Positions 42,241 to 52,167 of a stretch of 64,000 bases of DNA are shown piece after piece (within the stretch, counting starts at the first letter, position 1; each line of letters begins with the position of its first letter). The notes under the pieces were generated by a model. It was not told the origin of the DNA. It was given only the letters and a program-made list of their open reading frames with translations, and made no database searches. The DNA is from Bacteroidales bacterium (GTDB taxonomy: Bacteria; Bacteroidota; Bacteroidia; Bacteroidales; F082): NCBI GenBank assembly GCA_017539045.1, contig JAFYHS010000001.1, forward strand, positions 1 to 64,000, written 5' to 3'. The translations under genes and the position numbers were made by a program.

Positions 42241-43548
42241 TTATTTAGTTGGGCTCAGGCTGATTTTGCCGTATCGCATATAATAGGCATGCTTGGCCCA
42301 TTGTGTATATTCTTCTGGAGATATTTCAATGACACTATTGCCTTCAGACTCCGCAACCCTTTGTTTCACTTCTTCAATCAATGCCTCGTCGCGGCCGTAT
42401 TTCCCGATATGGACCACGTTCAAGACCAATCCCAACAGCACGATGCAAGCTGCTCCAAGGGTCATCCATCCACGGACTTTTGGCGCTATCTTGGGCAACC
42501 ATAATGTCAGCATCGAGAGGGTGATATGTCCGCAAGCCAAGGCGAAGAATGGTAAAGCTGCCAGCATATAGAAGTCGCGTTGCTTCACGCTCACCATGAT
42601 GGGCAACACGCCTACGAGTCCCATGATCAGGAAGACATAGAACCAAGCCTTGTCGGGTGGAAACTCAAAGACCTTCGAATTGACCTTGCTTTTAGTCTTG
42701 CAAATCACCAAAACGAGTGCAAGGACAAACGGGATGATCAATTGTTGCAACAAGGCAAAAACGATATAAAACCGTGAAGATGTTGTAGCTTCGTGCAATC
42801 CGCCACCGATGACTTGAAGTCGGATGTAGTCCTTAAGATAGCCAAACGAGCCAGGGCAAGCCAAGAACATGATCCCAGCAAACACAGCAATAGAAACCAA
42901 CAGGATCAAGCTGTCAATCGGGCCTTGTATCCACTTGCGCTTTGGGTCGAAAGCACAATACAGGATGGGAAACACCAAGGGGAATAATCCCGTGAATCCT
43001 TTGGAGAGGAAGGCCAATAACAGGGTGAAAGCCGACAAAAACAGCCAAATCTTATGGTTGCGCTGATAGCCGACAATCATCAGATAGACGGAGAGCAACA
43101 CAAAGACCGACATAGTGTTTTCGAGCAAGTTGTTCGTAGCGCTCCACGAAACCAAAGGCATGGCAATCCAAAATAGTAGCGGCAGCCAAGCCCAACGCAG
43201 GTTGTTGGTGGTGCGTTTCCAAATCAAGGCAATGAATAAACCCGAAAGCAGGAACACCAACACGGAATAGGCTTTCTCGACCCACCAATGGTCACCAAAT
43301 GCCTTGAAAGCCAAGGCTTCCATGCCTAAGGCCAAAGGCGGATGCTGGCGGAATTCGGGATACAAGGTCTGTGTGTAATGGGGATTCCAGAATGTCCCCT
43401 GCCCTTCCGCCATGTTGCGCGAGATGCTGGCATAGGTCATGCCATCAAAGAACATGCCTTCGGTCAAAAGACTCTTGCTCACCAGGATGAGGAACAATCC
43501 GATGAGGAGCAACCAAAAGGGTGTGTTATTTGAACGAGTGGTCGCCAT
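42241..43548 (-). CDS. GT39/ArnT-type membrane glycosyltransferase
   Basis: This 435-aa polytopic protein has about ten hydrophobic segments and the general plan of the dolichol-phosphate-mannose/ArnT superfamily: a first TM helix, then an external loop (FFDGMTYASISRNMAEGQGTFW) near residue 35 where the catalytic acidic residue normally lies. A second loop is QHPPLALGMEALAFKAFG. Such enzymes move a sugar from a lipid-phosphate donor to an acceptor on the outer face of the inner membrane. The odd point is position: it sits between sufB and sufC with two bases to sufB, so it must be transcribed with the Fe-S operon. Confidence 0.85.
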   Translation of the reverse strand: MATTRSNNTPFWLLLIGLFLILVSKSLLTEGMFFDGMTYASISRNMAEGQGTFWNPHYTQTLYPEFRQHPPLALGMEALAFKAFGDHWWVEKAYSVLVFLLSGLFIALIWKRTTNNLRWAWLPLLFWIAMPLVSWSATNNLLENTMSVFVLLSVYLMIVGYQRNHKIWLFLSAFTLLLAFLSKGFTGLFPLVFPILYCAFDPKRKWIQGPIDSLILLVSIAVFAGIMFLACPGSFGYLKDYIRLQVIGGGLHEATTSSRFYIVFALLQQLIIPFVLALVLVICKTKSKVNSKVFEFPPDKAWFYVFLIMGLVGVLPIMVSVKQRDFYMLAALPFFALACGHITLSMLTLWLPKIAPKVRGWMTLGAACIVLLGLVLNVVHIGKYGRDEALIEEVKQRVAESEGNSVIEISPEEYTQWAKHAYYMRYGKISLSPTK

Positions 43549-43550
43549 AA

Positions 43551-45002
43551 TTATCCGACGCTGCCTTCCAGGGTTATCGACAATAGTTTCTGTGCCTCAA
43601 CGGCAAATTCCATAGGCAGTTTGTTCAGCACATCCTTGGCATAGCCGTTGACGATGAGGCCAATGGCCTTTTCGGTCGGGATGCCACGCTGCTGACAATA
43701 GAACAGTTGGTCTTCGGAGATCTTCGAGGTAGTGGCCTCATGTTCAAGGATGCTCGATTCGTTACCGCATTCAACATAAGGCCATGTGTGGGCGCCACAT
43801 TTGTCGCCCAAAAGCAACGAGTCACATTGCGAATAGTTACGCGAGTTTTCAGCTTTGGCGGCCACTCTCACCAAACCACGATAGCCATTCTGGCTGTGAC
43901 CAGCAGAGATACCTTTAGATATGATTGTACTGCGGGTGTTCTTGCCCAAATGGATCATCTTGGTGCCCGTGTCGGCTTGTTGATAGTTGTTGGTCACAGC
44001 AACGGAGTAGAACTCACCCACCGAGTTATCGCCCAGCAGCACGCAACCCGGGTATTTCCAAGTGATGGCCGAACCCGTCTCGACCTGCGTCCAAGAAATC
44101 TTGGAGCGATCGCCACGGCAGAGACCACGCTTCGTGACGAGGTTATACACACCGCCTTTACCGTCCTTGTCGCCAGGATACCAGTTCTGCACCGTGGAGT
44201 ATTTCACTTCGGCATCGGTTTCGGCAATGATTTCCACAATGGCGGCGTGGAGTTGGTTTTCGTCGCGTTGTGGAGCCGTGCAACCTTCCATGTAACTCAC
44301 ATACGCGCCTTCGTCGGCCACGATGAGTGTGCGCTCAAACTGACCCGTATTCGCTGCATTGATACGGAAATAGGTGGAAAGTTCTAAGGGGCAACGCACG
44401 CCCTTCGGGATGTAGCAGAACGAGCCGTCGCTGAAGACCGCCGAGTTGAGTGCGGCAAAGAAGTTGTCAGTGTATGGCACCACCTTGCCGAGGTATTTCT
44501 TCACCAAGTCAGGGTGCTGCTTGACGGCCTCGCTAAACGACATGAAGATGACGCCGTGTTTGGAAAGGGTCTCTTGGAAGGTAGTCTTCACCGAGGTGGA
44601 GTCCATCACCGCGTCGACCGCCACGCCCGAAAGCTTCTTCTGCTCGTCGAGTGAGATGCCGAGTTTGTCGAAGGTGGCCAACAGTTCGGGGTCCACCTCA
44701 TCGAGGCTTTGCTTTTGCTGGCGTTTGCGTGGCGCAGCGTAATAGATGATGTCCTGGTAGTTGATTTCGGGGATGTCGAGATGTGCCCAGTTGGGTTGTT
44801 TCAGCGTCTGCCAATGGCGAAAAGCCTTCAAGCGAAACTCCAGTAGCCATTCTGGTTCCTCTTTCTTCTTGGAGATGAGGCGGACGATGTCCTCGTTCAA
44901 GCCTTTCGGCACAAAATCGGTTTCAATGTCGGTCACAAAGCCGTATTCATACTCTTTGTTCGTGACTTCACTGATGATATTTTCGTTCGGATTCTGATCC
45001 AT
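43551..45002 (-). CDS. sufB: Fe-S cluster scaffold SufB
   Basis: SufB holds the nascent cluster in the SufBC2D complex. The 483-aa protein has normal length and motifs: [43 protein letters not shown]-type [19 protein letters not shown] and [20 protein letters not shown]. The C-terminal part has [19 protein letters not shown], which parallels the motif in SufD. It is the first gene of the operon, with a TATCTTTG box at 45038-45045. The next gene, two bases on, is a glycosyltransferase rather than sufC. Confidence 0.97.
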   Translation of the reverse strand: MDQNPNENIISEVTNKEYEYGFVTDIETDFVPKGLNEDIVRLISKKKEEPEWLLEFRLKAFRHWQTLKQPNWAHLDIPEINYQDIIYYAAPRKRQQKQSLDEVDPELLATFDKLGISLDEQKKLSGVAVDAVMDSTSVKTTFQETLSKHGVIFMSFSEAVKQHPDLVKKYLGKVVPYTDNFFAALNSAVFSDGSFCYIPKGVRCPLELSTYFRINAANTGQFERTLIVADEGAYVSYMEGCTAPQRDENQLHAAIVEIIAETDAEVKYSTVQNWYPGDKDGKGGVYNLVTKRGLCRGDRSKISWTQVETGSAITWKYPGCVLLGDNSVGEFYSVAVTNNYQQADTGTKMIHLGKNTRSTIISKGISAGHSQNGYRGLVRVAAKAENSRNYSQCDSLLLGDKCGAHTWPYVECGNESSILEHEATTSKISEDQLFYCQQRGIPTEKAIGLIVNGYAKDVLNKLPMEFAVEAQKLLSITLEGSVG

Positions 45003-45037
45003 TTTATCCTTATTAAGAATGATTTCAAATTAGGCTG

Positions 45038-45045
45038 CAAAGATA
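45038..45045 (-). promoter_or_regulatory. -7 box of the suf operon
   Basis: Reads TATCTTTG on the minus strand, 36 bases upstream of the sufB ATG. No clear -33 element at the usual distance. Confidence 0.5.
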
Positions 45046-45094
45046 CGATTTTCTTATAGTTTGAGAGACTATTTTTACAAAAAAACAACCATGT

Positions 45095-45126
45095 TTTGGG
45101 CTTTCCAATTTTTTCCGTTAGTTTTG
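45095..45126 (+). promoter_or_regulatory. Promoter of the PHP-glycosyltransferase operon
   Basis: TTTG (45095-45098) and TAGTTTTG (45119-45126) are separated by 20 bases, close to the Bacteroidota arrangement. It lies just upstream of the ATG at 45135 and rules out the earlier in-frame start at 45096. Confidence 0.6.
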
Positions 45127-45134
45127 CAGGCTGT

Positions 45135-46352
45135 ATGAGTAAAAAGAAAGGTTTTTGGTTTTATTTCGGCAGGGTGATGGCAGGACTTGGCATCGCATTA
45201 CTGTTGTTAGTATTGTTTATCTACCTATCCGTGCCCACCTACAGTTTCAAGGAACCTAAACCCTTCAGCGGTGAATTCCTTTACAATCCTTATCAAGACA
45301 TGAAACCCGACCAATGGAAAAAGTACCATTTCCATTGCCACTCACGCAGATATTTCGGCCTCACCAACGGTCGCAAGAGCAAGGAGGTGCTCATCGACAG
45401 CGTGTATCAGGCGCTAGGCTATGACCATTACGGCATCTCTGATTATATGGGCATCAACGCACACGGGGCCGAAAAAGAAGGTTATATCCCCGCCTACGAA
45501 CATGGCTACGGCCTCTTCCGCAAGACGCACCAAATCTGCATCGGAGCCGAGAAGGTGTATTGGCCCGACTACATCTTCATGCAGAACCTCAACATGAAGC
45601 AACACATGATCAACAAGTTAGGCGAACGCTGCCGCTTCGTCATGCCTGCCCACGCCTCGTTCACGACAGGATATAAGGTGAATGAGATGATGCTTTTGAG
45701 CAACTACCGCCTGCTTGAGGTACTCAACCCCTACGGCAACGCCTTCGAGCACTGGGACAAAGCCCTCTCCAACGGCCATCGCGTGTATGCCCTCGGCGAC
45801 GACGACACACACGACATAACAAATGAACATGAGGTGTGCCGCAACCTGACCATGATCAACACGCCCGACCTCGACCAGAAACACGTCTACGACGCCTTGG
45901 ACAAAGGCTTGTGCTATGCCGTGGAGTTCGACAACTGGTATTATTATCCCCTCACCCTCGAACACAAGATCAAAGACGCCCGCTCTTTGGACTATCTCAC
46001 TCAGGCCCAGTTGGTTGGCGACACCCTGATGATTCGCACTTCGGCAGAGACCATGAAGGAGGTGCAGTTCATCGGTCAAGACGGGAAGGTGCTGAAAACC
46101 GAGGTGGACATCCCCACAGCCTATTACGTCATCCAACCCGAAGACACCTACGTCCGCACGCGCATCGACCTGAACGGCAGGAATTTCCTCTACCTCAACC
46201 CCGTCACGCGGCATCCCTCGCCCGAACTCAATGACCAGCGTTTGGACTACATCAATTATGCACAGACGGGTCTGTATTGGCTCGTCTATGTCGTGGCCTT
46301 CGTAGCCCTCATTTGGTACCTCATCAAAAAAGCCAAGGAGAAAGAAGCATGA
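45135..46352 (+). CDS. Membrane-anchored PHP-domain protein
   Basis: This 405-aa protein has an N-terminal TM segment (GLGIALLLLVLFIYLSV), a large extracytoplasmic domain and a second TM segment near the C terminus (GLYWLVYVVAFVALIWYLI). The domain carries PHP-type metal motifs: HFHCHSR near residue 70, YDHYGISDYMG near 98, a later MPAHASF and ALGDDDTHD. The PHP fold usually hydrolyses phosphoesters; the substrate is unknown. It overlaps the following glycosyltransferase (ATGATGA-type junction), so a role in surface glycan or lipid-linked sugar handling is plausible but inferred. Confidence 0.85.
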   Translation: MSKKKGFWFYFGRVMAGLGIALLLLVLFIYLSVPTYSFKEPKPFSGEFLYNPYQDMKPDQWKKYHFHCHSRRYFGLTNGRKSKEVLIDSVYQALGYDHYGISDYMGINAHGAEKEGYIPAYEHGYGLFRKTHQICIGAEKVYWPDYIFMQNLNMKQHMINKLGERCRFVMPAHASFTTGYKVNEMMLLSNYRLLEVLNPYGNAFEHWDKALSNGHRVYALGDDDTHDITNEHEVCRNLTMINTPDLDQKHVYDALDKGLCYAVEFDNWYYYPLTLEHKIKDARSLDYLTQAQLVGDTLMIRTSAETMKEVQFIGQDGKVLKTEVDIPTAYYVIQPEDTYVRTRIDLNGRNFLYLNPVTRHPSPELNDQRLDYINYAQTGLYWLVYVVAFVALIWYLIKKAKEKEA

Positions 46353-47944
46353 TGCTCGTCGAAAACAACGATAAGAAAATCAATCGCATCCTCTTTTGGC
46401 TCTTGGCTATCAGCGCGGTTGTGAGAGGCATTGCGGCGGCCTCCATCGAATTTGGCAACGACGAAGTCTACTACTGGACATACGCCCTCTACCCCGATTG
46501 GAGCCATTTCGACCACCCTGCCATGGTGGGTTGGGTCATCCAGCTCTTCAGCCTTAACTTATTGCTCGACAGCGAGTTCTTCATCCGCTTGGCCTCCATT
46601 GTCTTCATGACCGCCAGCACCTATGTCGTCTTCCGCCTCGGGAAAGAAATCAAAAACGCACAAACGGGTCTCTATGCCGCATTGCTTTACACCGCCTCGA
46701 TCTATGCCTTCGTCATCACGGGTGTCTTCATCATGCCCGACAGCCCGCTGATGCTGTTCATGCTGCTGGCGGTATGGATGGCGATTCGGTCACTGCGCCC
46801 TGAGCCTCCCGAAGGATCGAAAGGCCGGTATTTGTTGCTTTTAGGGTTGTTTGCGGGACTGGCCATGCTTTCCAAATACTCTGGGGCCTTCCTCTGGGTT
46901 GGAATGCTGCTTTACCTATTGATTTTCAACAGAAAGCAGCTAAAAAACCCATATCTCTACCTGTCCTTGCTGATTTCAGCCCTCTGTTGCCTGCCCATCC
47001 TGTATTGGAATCTCCAAAACGACTTCATCAGCTTCCGATTCCATGGCGACCGTGTAGGAGGCCATGTCCTCAATCCCGCCACCTTCGGCACTGAACTGGC
47101 CGGCGAACTGTTCTACAACAACCCCGTGAATTTCGTCCTGGCCATCATGGCTATCGTCGCCGCCTTCAAAGGGAGAATCAGTATGGACAAAGGCCCGCTT
47201 CGGCTGGTGCTTTGCATAACCCTGCCCTTGATTTTCGTGTTTCTGTTCTTCTCGCTCACCCGCCCGACGTTGCCTCACTGGAACGCCCCAGCCTATTGCC
47301 TCTTGTGCCTTCTGACAGCCTGCATGTTAAGCACGAAACACGAGCCATCGGAAGGGCGTTTTGCCATCCCCAAGTCCATTGTGGCGGCATTAGGTGTCGT
47401 GGTGTTTACGGTCGTGTTCGGCGTCATCGAAATCAACACGGGATTCATCCCGCTCGACCGCCACACCGAGCCCGAGATGCTGGGGCGCAACGACTTCACC
47501 TTGGACATGTACGGCTGGGAGCAACTCGAGACGAAATTCGCCACCTTGCGCGAACAAAAAATCGCCGAGGGCATGATGAAGGCAGAAGACGGCATCGTGG
47601 GCGACGAATGGTTCCCCTTGGCCAACCTGGATTACTATGTGGCACGCCCCTTGGGCATAAAAGTGATGGGGGTCGGCTATCTTGAGAAACTGCATAAATA
47701 CCTGTGGATCAACGACGAAAGAGGCGGATTCACAAAAGGAGAGGACTTCTGGTTCATCACCGACAGCCGTTATCTGAAGAACCCCAACGGACTTTACCCT
47801 GGCGGATTCGAGTCGATTGAGCCCATTGACACCATCACCATCGAACGCTGCGGCAGACCCACCAAGAACTTCTTCGTTTACACCTGCAAAGGCTTGGTTT
47901 ATATGCAGCCGTCGGTCCAAGAAACGCTAGCGAAGAAGAAATAA
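46349..47944 (+). CDS. GT39/ArnT-type membrane glycosyltransferase
   Basis: A polytopic 531-aa protein with about eleven hydrophobic segments. The first periplasmic loop contains FGNDEVYYWTYALYPDWSHFDHPAMVGW, split here as FGNDEVYYWTYALYP and SHFDHPAMVGW, which has the DE motif and DHP typical of ArnT-like and oligosaccharyl-mannose transferases. The C terminus forms a soluble external domain. It would use a polyprenyl-phosphate sugar donor. It starts at either of two adjacent ATG codons (46349 or 46352) overlapping the upstream stop. The next glycosyltransferase follows 10 bases later. Confidence 0.92.
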   Translation: MMLVENNDKKINRILFWLLAISAVVRGIAAASIEFGNDEVYYWTYALYPDWSHFDHPAMVGWVIQLFSLNLLLDSEFFIRLASIVFMTASTYVVFRLGKEIKNAQTGLYAALLYTASIYAFVITGVFIMPDSPLMLFMLLAVWMAIRSLRPEPPEGSKGRYLLLLGLFAGLAMLSKYSGAFLWVGMLLYLLIFNRKQLKNPYLYLSLLISALCCLPILYWNLQNDFISFRFHGDRVGGHVLNPATFGTELAGELFYNNPVNFVLAIMAIVAAFKGRISMDKGPLRLVLCITLPLIFVFLFFSLTRPTLPHWNAPAYCLLCLLTACMLSTKHEPSEGRFAIPKSIVAALGVVVFTVVFGVIEINTGFIPLDRHTEPEMLGRNDFTLDMYGWEQLETKFATLREQKIAEGMMKAEDGIVGDEWFPLANLDYYVARPLGIKVMGVGYLEKLHKYLWINDERGGFTKGEDFWFITDSRYLKNPNGLYPGGFESIEPIDTITIERCGRPTKNFFVYTCKGLVYMQPSVQETLAKKK

Positions 47945-47954
47945 CCCCAAAGCC

Positions 47955-49427
47955 ATGAAAGCATTGCCAACACCCAACAAGCGCCAAACCATCCTTGAAT
48001 GCTTGGTATTGCTCGTCATAGCGGCCGTGCTTCGCATCTGGTTTTTGGGTAAGACCGACCTGGGCTACGACGAAAGTTTCTCCCTACATATCTCCCTGCA
48101 AAGCTTGCCCGACATCGTACGGTTGCTGAGCAAAGGCGACAACCCGCCATTATGGGAACTGATATTGCATTTCTGGGTGAAGGTCTTCGGTATCTCTGAA
48201 GTGGCCATCCGCAGTTTATCGCTCATTTTCAGCGTCTTGACTGTTATACCGATTTATTTGCTCGGTGAAAAGCACATCCATAGGTTGGCTGGTCTTGCCG
48301 CCTCCCTGTTCTATTGTTTCTCCACTTTTTCCATATATCTGGCACACGATTGTAGAGTCTACAGCCTTATTGGGTTTGCCACGGCAAGCTCGGCTTTCCT
48401 TTTCATCAGTTGCATCCATCGACCCAAGACCCTCAAATTCATCTTGTTGACCCTCGTCAACCTGATGCTCATGTACGGGCATTACCTCTCCGTCTGGATC
48501 ATCGTGATGGAATTCATCATCGCATTGAGCATCAAGCCCATAAGAAAAAAGATTTGGAAACCCTATCTGATCCATGCGACAGTACTTGTGCTGTTGTTCA
48601 CCCCGCTGTTTCCAGTGCTTTTCAGGCGTTTCATGGACTCGGGTGTCAACGGCACCTGGATTGCCAAGACCACTAGCACCGAAGCCCTCTATGACTTCCT
48701 CTGGCGGATGTGCAACGTGCCCGTCACGACGGTCTTGGCCATAGTGATTCTTGTTGACATCTTCATCAAACTGATTGTCAATATCTTCCAAAAGAAACAA
48801 CAATTCGGCAACATCGGCATCCTTACCTTGCTTTGGGTGGTTCCGCTTTTGGTTTCGTTTGTGCTTTCCTTCTTTACCGGCTTTTTCCTCGACCGTTATT
48901 TCTACTTCCTCTTCCCACTCTTCTATCTCTCCATCGCCACCTATTGCATCGCATTGTTTCCCAAGAAGGAAGCTCTCGGACTGTCGCTCATGACTGTCTT
49001 TGCCTTGGCCATGGCCATTTCCTGTTCGCCCGACAGCTCCACCAAACACTTCAGCGGATGGCACTATGACATCAAGCCCATTGTCAATCAGTTGGTTGAA
49101 GCAAAAGAGAAAGAGAATGCCCTAGTCATTCTGCCCGAGTATTTCGACAAGCAGTTCACCTATTATCTGGACGAAAACCACGAGGTTTTCCACTCGCAAA
49201 GCCAACCCCTCGATTATTGCGTGTTCCAAAACTACCTGCTTGGGCAAGGCTATTATTACGACTGCAACTACCAAAAGGCAGATTATGCCACTTATGACCG
49301 CGTGGTTTTACCCTACCACAAAGACTTTCCCATCCATGGATTAAATGAATATTTGGGAGGGAAAGGCTTCCATTTGGAACAAGAGCGAGACGCGTTCCCA
49401 TTCATTATCCACTACTACACGAAATAA
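47955..49427 (+). CDS. GT39-type membrane glycosyltransferase
   Basis: This 490-aa polytopic protein has the GT39/PMT-2 plan. A first TM helix is followed by LGKTDLGYDESFSLHISLQS with the DE motif (about residue 40) and GDNPPLWELILHFWVKVFG, the usual second loop. About ten further hydrophobic segments and a soluble C-terminal domain complete it. It is the third gene of the PHP-GT-GT operon. The substrate sugar cannot be read from sequence. It converges on the DUF2079 gene with only nine bases between stops and no clear terminator. Confidence 0.92.
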   Translation: MKALPTPNKRQTILECLVLLVIAAVLRIWFLGKTDLGYDESFSLHISLQSLPDIVRLLSKGDNPPLWELILHFWVKVFGISEVAIRSLSLIFSVLTVIPIYLLGEKHIHRLAGLAASLFYCFSTFSIYLAHDCRVYSLIGFATASSAFLFISCIHRPKTLKFILLTLVNLMLMYGHYLSVWIIVMEFIIALSIKPIRKKIWKPYLIHATVLVLLFTPLFPVLFRRFMDSGVNGTWIAKTTSTEALYDFLWRMCNVPVTTVLAIVILVDIFIKLIVNIFQKKQQFGNIGILTLLWVVPLLVSFVLSFFTGFFLDRYFYFLFPLFYLSIATYCIALFPKKEALGLSLMTVFALAMAISCSPDSSTKHFSGWHYDIKPIVNQLVEAKEKENALVILPEYFDKQFTYYLDENHEVFHSQSQPLDYCVFQNYLLGQGYYYDCNYQKADYATYDRVVLPYHKDFPIHGLNEYLGGKGFHLEQERDAFPFIIHYYTK

Positions 49428-49436
49428 AGCTCAAGG

Positions 49437-50888
49437 TTATTTGCGACGAAGCAGATAAATCGTCCCATCGGTGGCTACCGTTTCATACGCATCACGGTCG
49501 GGAAACGCCTTCTTCCAATACACAGTTACATCAAAATAAGGCTGGGTGATTAGCACATAATCCGCATGAGGATTGGGACGGTTGCCGAGGTCGTAAATCT
49601 GTTCCCGCAATGCCAGATGCGGCACAAACATCGAAGCGGCACAAACAGAGGCATCGTCCGGTATTTGACGAATGAGTTCACGGGCATATCGAGCGTCAAA
49701 ACGCTTTTGTTCATAGTGTCTTCCTTGATACACGCATATGCTCTCAGGTGAGACATAGGCCTTAGGTACGCCGACGGTATACAACGTAGTGAGGATCACG
49801 GACAAAAGCAATGCACCTGCCAACGCCAAACGCCATGCTTGTTTTTTCAATCTGATGATGACCAAGAAAGACGAAATGATGATCACCGGCATGAACTCGA
49901 CTGAATACTGGACAGAAATGCCCCAAAACATACCATCGATGGAAAGCATCTTTTGCCCAATCAGAGGAATCAGCATGATCAAATAGTTGGGCTTCAACAA
50001 AGTCAGCACCAACCCCGTGGTCAAGGCACAAATATAGAACTCCGCCTTCACGCCATCAAAGCGCGGCAAACCATTTGTGTTGACAAACAGCAAACGGATG
50101 GTCTCTCCTGGATTCATCAGCAAATTCTTGGCGATGTCCAAATAGTTATCGCCCAAATGGGCATAACGGGCGAATCCTCCACCATTGCCACCCAATTTTG
50201 GCATCACTATCATATTGATAATGAAAAAGTAAGCTATGGAAAAGACCGCATAGGCCACCAAATGCCAAAGAGCCCGTTTGTCTTTTCGGTAATCCCACAT
50301 CAAGGCAATCACGACGAAAAGCAGCCACAACGACATGTTCTCCTTTCCGATGACAAACAAAACAACAAACAAAGAAGCCAGCCCATACCTCCCCTGCTTG
50401 ATGAAATAGAGCAACCATGGTAACAGCATGGCCGTCACCACATTGGAATGGTAGTCGAAACCAAAAGGCTGTATGACACCGAAAGAGAAGAGGAAAGCGG
50501 CACTAGCAAGCAATGGTATCCAGTCATCATCGGTATAAAGCCCAATCAGTTTGTATACGCCCCAGCCGCCCAACAAAACTGCCACTATTTGGACGACAAG
50601 CAGAGTGTAGGTCCCAAACAAATAGATCAAAGGTGAAAAGAGGACCAGATACAAATCGAAATGGTCGCTGAGGATACGTTGAGGCACATCCTTAAACATG
50701 CTACAGTCGTCGATGCGAAAGTGCACATAGTCGTACATCGCATGGGTGTACAGTCCCAAGTCAAGTGCATACGTCTTGAAAAGGAAATGGTTGACCAAGG
50801 ATATGAGGCAATACAAGACGCCGGCAACGGTGAATACCGAAGCCAGCGTGATGTTTTTCTGCCGTTTACCCAAGGTCATAGCCTTCAT
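49437..50888 (-). CDS. DUF2079 membrane protein
   Basis: This 483-aa polytopic protein matches DUF2079: VNHFLFKTYALDLGLYTHAM near the N terminus, the external loop DVPQRILSDHFDLYLVLFSP, then about ten TM segments and a soluble C-terminal part (CVYQGRHYEQKRFDARYARE) that may lie outside the cell membrane. The family is distantly related to GT39-like glycosyltransferases, but its activity is unknown. It follows pepT on the same strand after 12 bases and may be read from the pepT promoter. Together with the three GT39 genes it forms a cluster of related integral membrane enzymes. Confidence 0.88.
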   Translation of the reverse strand: MKAMTLGKRQKNITLASVFTVAGVLYCLISLVNHFLFKTYALDLGLYTHAMYDYVHFRIDDCSMFKDVPQRILSDHFDLYLVLFSPLIYLFGTYTLLVVQIVAVLLGGWGVYKLIGLYTDDDWIPLLASAAFLFSFGVIQPFGFDYHSNVVTAMLLPWLLYFIKQGRYGLASLFVVLFVIGKENMSLWLLFVVIALMWDYRKDKRALWHLVAYAVFSIAYFFIINMIVMPKLGGNGGGFARYAHLGDNYLDIAKNLLMNPGETIRLLFVNTNGLPRFDGVKAEFYICALTTGLVLTLLKPNYLIMLIPLIGQKMLSIDGMFWGISVQYSVEFMPVIIISSFLVIIRLKKQAWRLALAGALLLSVILTTLYTVGVPKAYVSPESICVYQGRHYEQKRFDARYARELIRQIPDDASVCAASMFVPHLALREQIYDLGNRPNPHADYVLITQPYFDVTVYWKKAFPDRDAYETVATDGTIYLLRRK

Positions 50889-50900
50889 ACCGGCTGCTTA

Positions 50901-52121
50901 TTATTCCGCTTGGAATAGGGTGATAATGTTCAGAATCACTTCCGAGGCTTTCATCATGCTCTCGAGCGGCACATACTCCAACTTGCCGTGGAAGTTGTGA
51001 CCGCCAGCGAAGATGTTGGGACAAGGCAGACCCATGAACGATAGATTGGCACCATCGGTACCGCCACGGATGGGTTGCACTTTGGGTTTGATGTTGGCCA
51101 TCTCCATTGCCTTGATGGCACGTTCCACAATGAAGAAATGAGGCTCCACCTCTTGGCGCATATTGTAGTACTGGTGCTTCAGTTCCAGCTTCACCACATC
51201 GCCATATTTCTTGTTGAGGAACTCCACCACCGAGGCCATCAGGGCTTTCTTTTCCTCAAACTTAGCGCGGTCATGGTCGCGGATGATGTACGACATCGTG
51301 GTCTCCTCCACCGTGCCGTTGATTTCGGTCAAATGGAAGAAGCCTTCATAGCCCTGGGTGAAACGCGGACGTTGCTCCACGGGTAGCATACCGTTGAGTT
51401 CCATGGCGATGAGCATCGAGTTGACCATCTTATCCTTGCCATAGCCGGGATGGATATTGCTGCCTTGGATGTGGATCTTGGCACCTGCAGCATTGAAGTT
51501 TTCATACTCCAACTCGCCGATTTCGCCGCCATCCATGGTGTAGGCATATTTGGCACCAAACTTCTTCACGTCAAACTTCACCACACCACGACCGATTTCC
51601 TCGTCGGGCGTGAAGCCAATCTTAATCTCACCATGCTTGAAGTCGGGATGCTCCATCATATACTGTGCAGCATACATGATTTCGGCCACGCCAGCCTTAT
51701 CGTCGGCGCCAAGCAGGGTCGTACCGTCGGTAGTAATCATCGTTTGGTCTTTATATTGCGCCATCTCAGGAAACTCAGAAACACGCAACACGATGTTCTT
51801 ATCCTTATTCAAAACGATGTCGCCTCCATCGTAGTTGGGGATGATCTGCGGCTTGATGTCGGCTCCCGATGCATCCGGCGAGGTATCCACATGGGCAATG
51901 AAGCCGATAGCAGAAATCTCACGGTCGACATTGGAGGGAATGGTGGCCATCACATAGCCATATTCGTCAAGTGTGGCTTCAATACCCATGGCCCGCAACT
52001 CATCGCGAAGCATTCCCAAAAGATTGAGTTGCTTGGCGGTGCTGGGTTGCGATTCTGAATTCTCGTCGGAGGTTGTCTCAACAGAGACGTATCTCAAAAA
52101 TTTGTCTAAAAGCTTTTCCAT
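50901..52121 (-). CDS. pepT: Peptidase T (tripeptide aminopeptidase)
   Basis: PepT removes the N-terminal residue from tripeptides in the cytosol using two zinc ions. The 406-aa length is typical. Metal motifs are visible: GFIAHVDTSPDASG (His and Asp near residue 80), TTLLGADDKAGVAEIM with the bridging Asp (about 142), GFTPDEEIGRG with the catalytic Glu pair (about 175), YTMDGGEIGELEYENF and RGGTDGANLSFMGLPCPN near the end. A TATTTTTG box at 52145-52152 lies 24 bases upstream. No damage seen. Confidence 0.97.
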   Translation of the reverse strand: MEKLLDKFLRYVSVETTSDENSESQPSTAKQLNLLGMLRDELRAMGIEATLDEYGYVMATIPSNVDREISAIGFIAHVDTSPDASGADIKPQIIPNYDGGDIVLNKDKNIVLRVSEFPEMAQYKDQTMITTDGTTLLGADDKAGVAEIMYAAQYMMEHPDFKHGEIKIGFTPDEEIGRGVVKFDVKKFGAKYAYTMDGGEIGELEYENFNAAGAKIHIQGSNIHPGYGKDKMVNSMLIAMELNGMLPVEQRPRFTQGYEGFFHLTEINGTVEETTMSYIIRDHDRAKFEEKKALMASVVEFLNKKYGDVVKLELKHQYYNMRQEVEPHFFIVERAIKAMEMANIKPKVQPIRGGTDGANLSFMGLPCPNIFAGGHNFHGKLEYVPLESMMKASEVILNIITLFQAE

Positions 52122-52144
52122 TTTGTGCTGTGTTTAATTTGGCA

Positions 52145-52152
52145 CAAAAATA
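52145..52152 (-). promoter_or_regulatory. -7 box of pepT
   Basis: Reads TATTTTTG on the minus strand, 24 bases upstream of the pepT ATG. Confidence 0.5.
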
Positions 52153-52167
52153 GGAAAACTTTTGTAA

